The notes below the pieces were generated by a model. The model saw only the letters and a program-made list of their open reading frames with translations. It was not told where the DNA came from and did no database searches. Source: Rallus limicola (taxonomy: Eukaryota > Chordata > Aves > Gruiformes > Rallidae). From it: 64,000 nt of DNA. The stretch is from NCBI GenBank assembly GCA_022605955.1, contig JAKCOZ010000015.1, positions 4,717,287 to 4,781,286 of the forward strand. Reading direction: 5' to 3'. Numbering within the stretch: the first letter of the stretch is position 1; every line of letters begins with the position of its first letter. This document shows, piece after piece, positions 24,969-35,900 of the stretch. Made by a program: the position numbers and the translations under genes.

Positions 24969-26314
24969 GAGAACGGCACAAGGTGAGTGCAGCCGGCACC
25001 GGGTGCTACACCGCAGGCTGGCAGTGCCCCTGGCTGTGGCTGACGCCCTCCTGCTCTCTCCCACCCCAGGAGTTTGGGAAGCGAGAGGAGATCGAGTCGT
25101 TGCAGTGGAAAAACCTATGAAGAAGACAGTGCGCAGCGCCAGACTCTGAGTATAACGGTGAGTGCTCGGAGCGTGGCCACGCACCCGGCCCCTCTGCCAT
25201 GCCATTCCCGGGGGGCCCATGGCACCTGCCTGGCACCCGCTGAGTCCTGCCCTGCCGCGCTCCCAGCGCCAGACTGAGAAGGACACGGTGCAGCCCCATT
25301 CCCGTCATCTGGGGCCACTTGTCCCCATTGCCAAGGCGTGGGGGGTTGGCCTTGTTCCCCGGCCTCAGCAGCACAGCGTGGGCCGGCACCATGTGGATGC
25401 TGGTGCAGACCCCAGGTTTGCGGGGAGGGTTTGGGCGGCCCAAGCTCTGCTCCGGGAGCCTGTCCAGTGCGGGGGTGGCAGCAGCTGCTCCGCCGGCAGT
25501 GTCTCTTGGCTCACCGCCGCCTGCTCGCGCGGGCCGGTGCTGCCGCTTGGCGGGGTACCCTCTGCGGGGATGGAGGCGCTTGGGCTGACTCCTCTCTCTC
25601 TCTATCTCTTGAAGCTTTTGAAAGCGGGGCGATCCCTGGATGCTGGACCAAACGGCGGCCGAACGGGGCCCGGTGGATGCCCCGGGGCGGGCAGGCGAAC
25701 CCCCATGCCTGGCAAGCAGCTCCGGTGCGGCACGTGGCAAACCCCAGCACTGGGCGGGCAGTTGCACCCTCTGCCCCCGCAGCTGCCCTGAGGGGACGGG
25801 CCTGACCCAGGGCGTGGGGTCAGGCCCTGTAGGCGGGCCGGGGCCCTTTCTCAAGATTATACGCAGAGTTGCTCCCTCTGAACCCCAGCTCTGGCCTCTT
25901 CATAGGTTTTTCCCCGCCGCGAGTCGAGGGCTGGGCGCCGCGAGCGCTGCTCCCCCTTCCCAAACCCCATCCACCCACCCTGCCGGGGCCGTCCCCGCGC
26001 CCCCCTGCACTACGTCCCGCTCCCAGCCCCGCCAGGGAGCCCCCGGAGCGCGTCAGCTAGGACCTAACACTGTTTCACTACCGAAATACGAGGCCATAGG
26101 ACTCTGACAGGCGGCACGGCCGGCTTCTTGCCGAGGCAGCCGCCAGCTGGGTGTGCGTCCCGACACGCGGCGCTGCCCCGAAGCCATCGGAAGCATCGAA
26201 AAGGGCCGCGCTCGTCCTCGCCACGCAGCCAGCGCGCCCGCCGCCGGGCACCCCTTTTCTTTCAAGAACAGCCTTAATCATCCCACTTTGATTTCTGTGT
26301 ATACCTCATCCACA

Positions 26315-26372
26315 CCGAGGGGGGGGGTGGGGGGAGGGGGGGGGCATGGAGGTGTCGTCGGAGGGGGGGTAA
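26315..26372 (+). repeat. G-rich simple-sequence tract in the BSN 3'UTR
   Basis: Runs of seven to nine G separated by single T, A or C residues occupy this stretch. A poly-T-rich segment follows (about 26,418-26,462). The G runs could fold as a quadruplex in the mRNA. That is inferred from composition only. Confidence 0.7.
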
Positions 26373-27750
26373 AGGGGGGATCACTTTTTTCTCAGTTTCT
26401 CCGGGTTCATTTTATTTTGGTTTTGGGGTTTTTTTCTTCTTTGGTTTGGGGTTTTTTTTTTAAACTTTCTACCAAATCCTCTTCCCTCTTTGCTTTGTGC
26501 GATGAGTTAGCACACGGGCTGTCGTCTGTAGAAGCAATAGAGTGCAGGAGGCTACAAAAGAGCACAAACCCCGTGGAACAAGATCAGGAGAGCTTTGCCT
26601 CCGGCAGTATCCTTCCTCTTACTGTGCAATCCAAGTCCTTCTCAAGCCATTTTGCGGGGACGGCCGGCGCGGTGGCCGAAGCCCACTCACCCCACCGGGA
26701 GGGTGGGAAGGGGGTTCCCCAATATAGGGGGAATGGGGCGGGGCGGGGGGGAGGCAGCCTGAAGAGGGGGGGCTCGCCGGCCTACAGCCGCGCACGCCAC
26801 CCGCGCTTCACCGCCTCCCCGCGCCGGCGGCACCCCATTCCCGGTGCCCCCACCCTGTCCCTGTGGCGGGCAGCAGCCGCTCGCTCACCCGCCTGATGTT
26901 CTATGCAACGAAATAACACGACTCCAGAACAAGACCTGTGAATAGCTCATCGGTTCAATGTCGCGCCCAAGGGTTCCATCGCAAAGCGTGCCGCCGAGCG
27001 ACCCCCGACAACTACTCTTTTAACCACCACCCGTGCATATGAATTCGTGGCATGTTCGACCCACGGAGGGCCACTTTGCCAAAGGGCAGCCCTAGCGCCC
27101 CTGACCGTCTGTCCCGTCGTAGAGCATGGCTTGCTACTCCTCTGCACGGTTCCACCCGCCTTTCAGCGCTTGCTGGAGCTTTGCCTGGACTTTTCTTTTC
27201 TTTCTTTCTTTTCCATCGGTCCATCGCCGTACTGAAAGCTCTCGAGCAGGTTTATGCACTTGTTATCCGCGGCGGGTCCCTAGCACGGGGCTCTGCCCGT
27301 TCCCCAGACTGGGGGGGGGGGGGAAAGAAGAGGCCGGCAGATTTGGGATGGGGTCGGGGGGTCACGCGGCGCTCCCGCGGAGGAGAACCCCGGCCCTGCG
27401 CCGATGACAAGTGCATAGCACGAGGGTGACTCCTCCGGGCCCCCGGCCCCCGCTGCTCCTCATGCTGTAAATACTTGTACAGGGTGTAAATCGTATGCGG
27501 GACCGAGACCCTCGCCGGGGGCCCGTCCTGCCGCCTGAGCACCGTCTTGCCCACCCCACCGGGACTAGGGGCCTGTAGCCCACCGTGCCGGGCCAGACCC
27601 CCGGCCCCCAACCGCGGCGTGTGCCAGCTGGGGCAGGGAGTCGGAGGGCGCCAGGGTCCGGGCGCCGCTCCCTGCGGTAAGTGCGGTGCCGGGCTGAACA
27701 TTGTGACGGTGTGCGTGTCTGCTGTGCTCTGTGCCACCCGTAGTGACCCC

Positions 27751-27786
27751 GTACCGTGCCGTACCGTGCCGTACCGTGCCGTACCG
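27751..27786 (+). repeat. 10-bp tandem repeat GTACCGTGCC (about 3.6 copies)
   Basis: Three perfect copies of gtaccgtgcc are followed by a partial gtaccg, about 70 bp upstream of the BSN poly(A) signal. Confidence 0.9.
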
Positions 27787-27853
27787 ACCCCGCCGCTGTG
27801 TCGTGACCCCCTCCCAGAAGCTGCCCCCTCACCAGGTGTTTCTGTGGGAACAG

Positions 27854-27859
27854 AATAAA
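27854..27859 (+). terminator. BSN: Poly(A) signal AATAAA of BSN
   Basis: A canonical AATAAA lies in cagAATAAAaagg, at the end of the GC-rich terminal exon and about 485 bp before the APEH start codon. It is the best canonical signal I noticed between the BSN stop codon and APEH. Confidence 0.7.
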
Positions 27860-27899
27860 AAGGACTTGACACAACCACCGGCTGGCCCCGACTGCTGCC

Positions 27900-28344
27900 T
27901 GCGCCGGGGGAAGGGGGCGGGGGGAGGGCCCCTGGCGCGGCTGGGAGTCCCAGGGCCCGGGCGGCGCTGCGCTCTGCGGCTCCCACCGGGGCTGCTGGGC
28001 CGGGGGACCCCGATCCCCGCCCGGGCCGTGCGAGGAGCCCGGCGCCGCAGCCACCTTGTAGGGAAGCCCCTCCGGGGCGGGCCGGAGGCGCCCGGACACG
28101 GCTTCCGGCGCGGACGGCGGATGGGCCGGTGTCTGGGGGCTGGAGCCGGGGGTCGGGGGGCGCGGCCCGGGGCGGAGCCGAACATCACCAGCCCCCGCAG
28201 CGGCGCCGCCCGCGCCCACAGGGGGGCGCCGCAACGCGGGCGGAGGCCCGAGCGCCGCGGCCAATGGGAGGCGCCGCACGCCGCCGGCTCCGCCCCCGTC
28301 CCGGAAGTGCCGGGCCTGGCCCCGCCCCGCCCCGCAGCTACGAC
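27900..28344 (+). promoter_or_regulatory. APEH: CpG-island promoter of APEH
   Basis: This GC- and CpG-dense stretch lies directly upstream of the APEH start codon. It carries a CCAAT box (28,261-28,265), an ETS-type site CCGGAAGTG (28,301-28,309) and overlapping GC boxes (about 28,317-28,335). There is no TATA box. This is the usual architecture of a housekeeping gene. The transcription start is probably between the ETS site and the ATG, but it cannot be fixed from sequence. Confidence 0.7.
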
Positions 28345-31300
28345 ATGGAGCCGCCGGTGAGGGGCCGGGGGGAGGTAGGAGAGGGGGGTGCCGTGACGTC
28401 ACTGCCACGGATGCCCGCCCCCGCGCGGTGTCCCCCCTACCCTTCCCCCCCCCCCCCTCCGCCCTCCATCGCAATCCCCGTGGGCTCCGTCCCGGGTACT
28501 GCCCCGCCCCTCCCGCTGAGCCTCGACTCCGGTACCTCCCCGGCACCACGCTCCCGGCTCCGCAGCGCTGCCCCGGCGCCCCCGTAGCACCCCTCACCCC
28601 GGTGATGCCCCGTCCCCGCCCCGCGCCGCCCCCGGCGCCCCGGCATCGGCCCCCGCCCCGCTCCCTCCTCACCCCCAGCGATGCCCCTGGGTCCCGCCGC
28701 GGCCCCGCAGCCACCCCGGCGGGTCCCGCAGGTGCTGTCGAACCCTGAGGAGGTCGCGGAGCTGTACCGGGAGCTGAGCCGGCACCCGGGGCTCGGCGCC
28801 GCCTGCCTCGGCCCCGACGTCACCACCCAGTACGGGGGCAAGTACTGCAGCCTCTACACCGGTACGGCCCGGGGGAGGGGGTGTCTGCCCGGGCGGGGGC
28901 TCTGCCGGCCAGGGGGGCTCGGTCGCGGCCGGTGCCCTCACCTGCTCTCCCGCAGAGTGGACGCAGCGGGACCTGGCACGGGCTGAGAGCGTCAAGTTCT
29001 GCCGCCAGTACCTCATCTTCCACGATGGGGCTTCCGTCGTGTACTCGGGGCCCGCGGGCACCTGCTCTGAGATCAAGGACGAGTGAGTCCCGTCCTGTCG
29101 CCCCCCTGCTCCCTTGCCCTGGCTTTAACTCGGGGTGCTGATGGGGTGGGGGGGGCTGACGGATGGCCACCTGCCGCAGGCTGCTGAGCCGGGAGTCCCC
29201 CAGCGGGATGCTGAAGGCTGTCCTGCGCAAGGTCCCCGGCAAGGAGAAGGAGAAGCAGTTCGTGGAGGTGAGGAGGGGGCCCAGGGGGTGCTGGTGGAGA
29301 CATGCCGGCGCGTGGGGCCACCCCGACATCTCTGCCCCCAGGTCTGGGATCAGAACCGCAAGGTGAAGAGCATTGACCTGACGGCACTGGATAAACACGG
29401 CAGCGTCTACGATGATGGTGAGGGGCTGGGGGGTGCTGGGGGATGTCGGGGTCCTGGGGGGTTGTTCCTGACCCACCCCCACAGACCAGTTTGGCTGCCT
29501 GGCGTGGTCACACTCGGAGACCCACCTGCTCTACGTGGCGGAGAAGAAGCGTCCCAAGGCCGAGTCCTTCTTCCAAAGCAAAGCCCCCGAACTCGGCACC
29601 TCCGACGAGGATGTGGTGCGCCCTGAGAAGGATGCACCCCTCAAGGTGGGGTCCCCCCACCCTGGGGCTAGCGGGAACCATTGAGGCGGCCATGGGGCTG
29701 ACAGGGCTGTGTCACAGGGTGAGCAGTTCGTGTACCGTGAGGACTGGGGGGAGACGCTGAGTACCCGCAGCGTGCCCGTCCTCTGCGCATTGGACATCGA
29801 GGGCAGCAGCGTCTCTGTCCTGGAGGGCATCCCAGAGCACCTCTCCCCTGGCCAGGTTGGAACAGTGTGCCTGGGGGAACCAGGGAAGGGAGGTTCTGGG
29901 GGGCAGCGGTGACCCGAGCCACTCGCCACCCCTCTACACACAGGCTTTCTGGTCTCCCGGTGACACCGGTGTGGTGTTCGTGGGCTGGTGGCACGAGCCC
30001 TTCCGCCTGGGGCTGCGTCACTGCACCAACCGCCGGTGAGTTGCCATGGGGCAGCGCGCCCACAGCCAGGCCCCACGGCCCCACCGTGACACCATGTCTC
30101 TGCTGGCAGGTCAGCGCTCTTCTACGTGGACCTGACGGGTGGGAGATGCGGTGAGCAGTGTGCACCCCAACCCTGCCGGGGCCCCAGCTCCCTGCAGCCC
30201 CTCACTGTCCCCTCGTGCCTGTGCAGAGCTGCTCTCTGAGGACACCAGAGCTGTGTCGTCCCCACGGCTCAGCCCTGACCGCTGCCGCATCATCTACTTG
30301 GAGAATGATGCCCTGGGCCCCCACCAGCAGTGCAGCCGCCTCCGCATGGTAAGTGGCACCTGGGGGGGACCCCAGCGGGACACCAGGGAGGTGGCAGGGT
30401 GCCCATGCTGGGGCGAGGGCTGGCAGGAGGGGGTTAGTACCCCCTCCCCGGGATGCAGCAGGGGCTGACAACCTGCAAAATTCATCCCACCCGTGTTTCC
30501 AACAGTATGACTGGTACACCAAGTGCACCAGCACGGTGCTGGAGGCCGTGCCGCGGCAGGCATGGGGTGAGTACAGTCCTGGGGTGGCATGGGATGGGGG
30601 CACGGGGTGGGGTGGGGTGGGGGGGGCTGCTGAGCACTGCCAATCTTGTTACAGGTGCCTTCCCGGGCATCTACTGCGGCGCTCTGCCGGGGCTGTGCTG
30701 GGCAGCTGACAGCCGCAGGCTGGTGCTGGATACAGCCCAGCGCAGCCAGCAGGTGAGGGCTGCCGCACTGGGACGGCAGGGGGCACGTGGTGGGGCTGGG
30801 ATGGGTCAGGGCTGTGCTGGACTCTGCCCTCGTTCCCCTAGGATGTGTTCGTGGTGGACACAGCAACGGGCGCCACGACCTCGCTGACGGCCGGTGAGTT
30901 GTCACGCCGGCAGCACCGTGCTGGTGCTGGGGAGGGTGTCGTGCCTGCAGGTCTGACACAGCACCCCCTCCACAAGATGCCCCCCAGGGAAGCTGGTCTG
31001 TCCTCACAATCGACCGGGACCTCTTGGTGGCCAGGTTCTCCACCCCTAACTGCCCCCCCACGCTGGTAAGGTGACACCCCCCCACCTCTGCCCAGCACCC
31101 ACTGGGCCCTCGGTGCCAGCGCTGACCCTTCTCCCCACACAGAAAGTGGCCGTCCTGCCCAGTGCTGGCCAGGAGGCGCAGGCACGGTGGGTCTGCCTGC
31201 AGGACGCTCCCCCTGTGCCCGGGATCAGCTGGGGCATCCGTACCCTGCAGCCCCCACCAGAGCAGGAGCACCCCCAGTACAGTGAGTGCCTGGAGAGTGG

Positions 31301-32649
31301 GGGGAGACAGGTTGAGCTCCACCACACCCGATTAGCTCTGACCCACCCCCTACCCCACATCTACAGGGGGCCTGGACTTCGATGCCATCCTGCTGCGCCC
31401 AAGCGAGAGCCCCACCGCCCAGAAGCCCCCCTTGGTTGTAATGCCCCATGGTGAGAGCTTGCCCCCACCCTGCTCCCCTGCCTTGGGCAGGCAGCATCAC
31501 CCCCTTGGCCTTTGCCTTTCGCAGGGGGTCCCCACTCTGTCTTCACAGCCGGGTGGATGCTGTACCCAGCGGTGCTCTGCCGCATGGGCTTTGCTGTGCT
31601 GCTGGGTGAGTAATGGGGGAGGCCTGGGCACTGCTGGGGGGTACAGCACCCATGGTGGCACCGGGGTGAGAGGAGGAAGGGTTCTGACACCACCCCCCTC
31701 CAGTGAACTACCGCGGTTCACTGGGCTTCGGCCAGGACAGTGTGGCCTCCCTGCCAGGCAACGTGGGCACACAGGACGTGCAGGACGTGCAGGTATGGTG
31801 GGGGACACAGTCCTGGCCCCAGGGTGCCCTGTGCTCCTGCGGGTGCCCCCAGGGAGAGAAAGCAGGGTCACCTGCCTCAGCGGTTGTCCCCCATGCAACA
31901 GCTCTGTGTGGAGCGCGTGCTGCAGGAGGAGCTGCTGGATGCTGGCCGGGTGGCTCTGGTGGGTGGCTCACACGGGGGATTCCTGGCGTGCCACCTCATC
32001 GGCCAGTTCCCTGACACCTACCATGCCTGCGTGGTCCGCAACCCTGTGGTGAACATTGCCTCCATGGTGGCCACCACCGACATCCCTGACTGGTGAGCAC
32101 CACCAGCCCCAGTGCCCACTACCCCAGGCCCCCGCCACCCTTGCCCCACATGTGCCCCCGGCCCTCTGCCCGCAGGTGCCTGACAGAGACGGGGCTGCCC
32201 TACGCTCCTGACGCCCTGCCAGACCCAGACCAGTGGACAGCGATGCTCTGCAAGTCGCCCATGCGCTATGTTGACCAGGTACGTCCCCGTCCCCATGCCT
32301 GTCCCCATCCCCATCCCTGTCCCCATCCCCTCTAGCAGTGCTGGCACTGAGGCTGTGCTGCACTGGCAGGTCCGTGCGCCTGTGCTGCTGATGTTGGGGG
32401 AGGACGACCGACGCGTGCCCCCCAAGCAGGGGCTGGAGTATTACCGTGCCCTCAAGGCCCGGGGGGTCCCCACACGGTGAGTGGGGTGCTGGGTGCCCAA
32501 GGCAAAGGTACAGGCACGGTGCTGATTCTCCTCTCCCCTCCAGGCTGCTCTGGTACCCGGGGAACAACCACGCACTGGCCGGTGTCGAGGCCGAAGCCGA
32601 CGGCTTCATGAACATGGCGCTGTGGCTGCTCAAGCACCTGCGGTGCTGA
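28345..32649 (+). CDS. APEH: Acylaminoacyl-peptide hydrolase (acylamino-acid-releasing enzyme), copy 1
   Basis: This cytosolic serine peptidase of the prolyl-oligopeptidase family (S9C) removes N-acylated residues from peptides. I read 22 coding exons: 28345-28356, 28732-28861, 28956-29082, 29180-29267, 29342-29417, 29485-29645, 29718-29855, 29944-30035, 30110-30150, 30227-30348, 30506-30566, 30655-30752, 30842-30893, 30977-31065, 31143-31281, 31367-31450, 31525-31605, 31704-31792, 31902-32092, 32176-32278, 32370-32476, 32544-32649. They give 728 aa (human 732), all in phase with GT-AG introns. Exons 1-15 form the N-terminal propeller ([10 protein letters not shown] in exon 8). The alpha/beta-hydrolase half has the oxyanion block PHGGPH and the triad Ser583 (GGSHGGF), Asp671 (GEDDRRVP) and His703 (NNHALAG). 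These align with human Ser587, Asp675 and His707. The tiny first exon (MEPP) matches the human layout. Confidence 0.97.
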
Positions 32650-32674
32650 CAGCCCCCCGCCACTTCCACCCCCC

Positions 32675-32680
32675 AATAAA
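32675..32680 (+). terminator. APEH: Poly(A) signal AATAAA of APEH copy 1
   Basis: A canonical AATAAA lies 26 nt after the TGA of the first APEH copy. The predicted 3'UTR is therefore only about 50 nt. The next gene's start codon follows within 245 bp. Confidence 0.9.
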
Positions 32681-32924
32681 CAGTGTAGTTCAGCACCCTG
32701 CTGTCTTCAGTGCTGGTGCTGGTGTCAGCTCCTCCCAGGGGCTTGCAGCCCCCCAGCACCCCTCCCAGGGGGGTGGCATGTGCAGGACAGGGACATGGTG
32801 TGTCACAGCAAGAGGGTAGAGCCCGCCACGGCATGCAGGCAGCTGGAGAGCTGGCACGGGCCAGGCCCCTCGCGCCGCCTTGGCAGCCTGCCTCCTGCCG
32901 CGCAGCACGCACCCACGGCCCGGC

Positions 32925-35900
32925 ATGGCGGAGCAAGGCCCCATGGCCTCGGGAGCAGAGCGGGACACAGAGGTGGGCAGGGGGAGCTGTGTGGGCAGAC
33001 ACAGCCCTGTTTTGGGGGGTGGGTGTGGGCAGGGGGGTGAGCTGACACCCCGCCGGCGTGCCTCTCCCCCCACACCACCCAGGCAGCCAGCAGCCCTGCC
33101 GCCTGCTACCGGGAGCTGAGGCGGTTCCCTGCTGTCAGCCGCGCCGCCCTTTGTGCCGCTGCGGGGGGACAGACCTTCCTGCTCTACACCGGTGAGTCGC
33201 AGGCTGTGCCGCCCCAGTGCTCTTGGCCCACAGACTGGGCACACACAGGCACTGATGGCCCCCTCCTGCAGAGTGCAGCCGGCACGACCTGCCCCGCCGC
33301 CAGCTCCTGCGCTTCAGCCGCCACTACAGCCTGCGGCACACCGCCAGCGGAGGCCTGGCCGTCAGCCGGGCAGCACTCAGCACTGGGATCCAACACCAGT
33401 ATGGCACAGGCGAGATGTGGGGTGGTGCAGTGAGGCTAGTGCCCTTGGCATGGCCACTGCCCGTGGCATGGCTGGTGCCTGTAGCGTGACCAATGCCCAC
33501 GGTGGTGTGGCTGCCGCAGCCTTCCTCCCTCCTGCCCACAGGCTCCTCAGCCAGGACTCGCCCACAGGCCGGCACCGTGCCGTGCTCAGCCGCTGCCCAC
33601 GGCAGGGCCACGAGCTGCTGGAGGTAACAGCACCCGTGGGGCTCACTGGCATGGTGGGAGTGCGGTGTGGGGCGGTGGCTGCAGTGTGCTGGTGCTGAGC
33701 CCTGTCCCCCCAGGTGTGGGGCAGCAGCGGGCGCAATCACAGCGTGGACCTCACAGCGCTGGGGAAGCATGGAGAGGTCTACACTGAGGGTACGGCTCCT
33801 ACTCCGTGTCCCCTTCCCTGAGCTCAGGCAGGGGGGGCATGGCCAGCAGCCCCAGTGCCTGCCTGGTGGTGCACTGTGCCTGTGCCAGGCTGGCCTTTGG
33901 CACCCACTTACCATGCCAGGGCCCTTCTCCTGCCTGGCCTGGTCCCACTCTGAGACGCGGCTGCTCTACGTCGCTGAGAAGAGTCGGCCCAAACCACGGC
34001 CCCCCTCCCCTTGGGATGTGCCTGGAGCAGCAAGGCCAGTGGAGGAGGATGAAGATGAGGAGGTGGGTGCCATGTGTCCCATGAGAGGGCTGTGTGTCCC
34101 ATAAGTGTGCCCTGCACTCCCTGAGCATGCTGTACCTAGACCCCCACCTCAGGGGCCACCAGCTGTGGGGCTGACGGGGCTGTGCCGCAGGGCGAGCAGT
34201 TCATGTACCACGAGGACTGGGGGGAGGCACTGAGCAGCCGCAGCGTGCCCGTCCTCTGTGCCCTGGACCTGGAGAGCAGCAGCGTCTCGGTGCTGGAGGG
34301 TGTCCCGGAGCACCTTTCCCCTGGCCAGGTTGGGATGGGGCACAGGGAGAGCCCCCGGGGGGGTCAGCCTGGGGCTGTGGAATGAGCCCGACTGTCATGC
34401 AGGCCCTGTGGTCCCCGGATGACTGCGGCGTGGTGTTCGTGGGCTGGTGGCATGAGCCCTTCCGCCTGGGGCTGGCCGCCTGCACCAACAGGAGGTGGGT
34501 GCTCCCCAGTATCCAGGGTTGCACTAGCTTGGCTGTGGTCAGCATGGCTGTGGTCGGTGTGGCTGCAGGGCTCTAGCCTGACCCGTGCCCCCTCCCCAGG
34601 TCGGGGATTTTCCACTTGGACTTGGCCAGCGGGTGCTGCGGTGAGCACCAGGGATGGGGGAGGGGTGTCCTGGGGCTCCCCAGGGCGCTGACCTGCTGCT
34701 GCCCACAGAGCTGCTGTCAGATGAGGCCAGCGCCGCCTTCTCCCCTCGGCTGAGCCCTGATGGCCGGCGCCTGCTCTACCTGGAGGGAGGTCTGGGGGGG
34801 CCGCACCGGCAGTGCCTGCGCCTGCGCATGGTGAGCAGGGCCCTGCGGGGCCGGGCACAGCTGTGCCAGCCTGCGGGACCCAGCCTGGGGTGGCACAGCC
34901 TCTCGCAGTGCCTGGCTGGGGCAGGAGGTAGGCTTGGTCCCCAGGCCCTTCTGCCTCAGTTTCCCCAGCAGGTGCCAATCCCTGAGCACCTGGTCTCCTC
35001 AGCTCACCTGGCAGACGAGGCAGACGGTGATGGTGCTTGACATAGTGCAAGAGCCCACAGAGAGTGAGCGTGGTACAGGGGGGCAGGACTGGGACCCCTC
35101 CCTCAGTCCTAGGTGCCCCCGGCCCGGGCTCACTACTGCTCTGCTGCACTCGCAGCCTTCGCTGGGCTCTATGCAGAGGTGCTGCCACCGCAGTGTTGGG
35201 CGTCTGACAGCCGCCGAGCCGTGCTGGGCACCCCACAGCGGAGCCGCATGGTGAGCCTCTGGGACTCGGGGGGGTCAGGGATGTGGCCCTCAACACCCCA
35301 TGGTGATGGGGTTGCCCACGCTCTGCTCCCTCATAGGACCTGCTGCTCGTGGACACAGAGGCAGCCACCGTCATCAACCTCACAGCAGGTACGTGGCTCC
35401 GGGGCACCCATGGGTGCCCCAGCCAGCACCTGTGAGTGCCAACATGTTCTCTGTCCTCAGGGTCGCCCGAAGGGGCGTGGGAGTTGCTCACCCTCCAGTG
35501 GGACCTGCTGGTAGCCACCTGCTCGGCCCCAAACCAGCCCCCTAGCCTGGTGAGCAGAGCCCTGGCACCGCACAGCATAGTGTGAAACAGCGTGGCAAAG
35601 CGCGGCCAGGCAGACTGTGGCACACCCATGGATAGCACAGCATGGCAGAGCGTGGTGGCCTGGCATGACACAGCCCCATGCAGCCTTGGCAGGGTATAGC
35701 ACAGCTTGGCAGGGTATAGCACAGCACAGTGAGACACAGCTGGCTTCAGCGCCATGTTGCATGGCACAGTGCGGCAAGGCCCAGCACAGCTTGGCACAGC
35801 AGGCCGGGGCCAGGCACAGTGTGGCACAGCCAAGGACGGCATGATGGGTACAGGATGGCATGGCACAGGGTACCAGAGCACGGTACAGCTTCCCTGCAGC

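Larger units (their letters stand above)
24969..27875 (+). other. BSN: BSN 3'UTR, apparently containing two introns
   Basis: The exon with the stop codon ends 14 nt later at a strong donor (ACAAG|GTGAGT, 24,983). A strong acceptor (ctctctcccaccccAG) opens an 88-bp exon at 25,070-25,157 that ends at another consensus donor (AACG|GTGAGT). The next acceptor (gctcccAG) opens the terminal exon at 25,267. That exon runs to the AATAAA at 27,854. This gives nine exons in the window, which would total 12 with three upstream, the count I recall for human BSN. The terminal exon has G-rich and pyrimidine tracts and no convincing reading frame. Splicing is predicted from motifs only. Confidence 0.72.

Noticed and set aside
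27362..28714. 450-codon minus-strand frame across the BSN 3' end and the APEH promoter
   Set aside because: It is a composition artefact of CpG-rich DNA. It covers two regulatory regions and encodes only Pro/Gly/Arg/Ala-rich sequence.
33399..33430. Alternative donors for exon 3 of the APEH-like gene (GTGGGG at 33,417; GTGAGG at 33,430)
   Set aside because: GTATGG at 33,399 gives the same 127-bp exon length and phase 2 as copy 1. The donor at 33,430 breaks phase with the next exon, and the one at 33,417 is in phase but a poor match.
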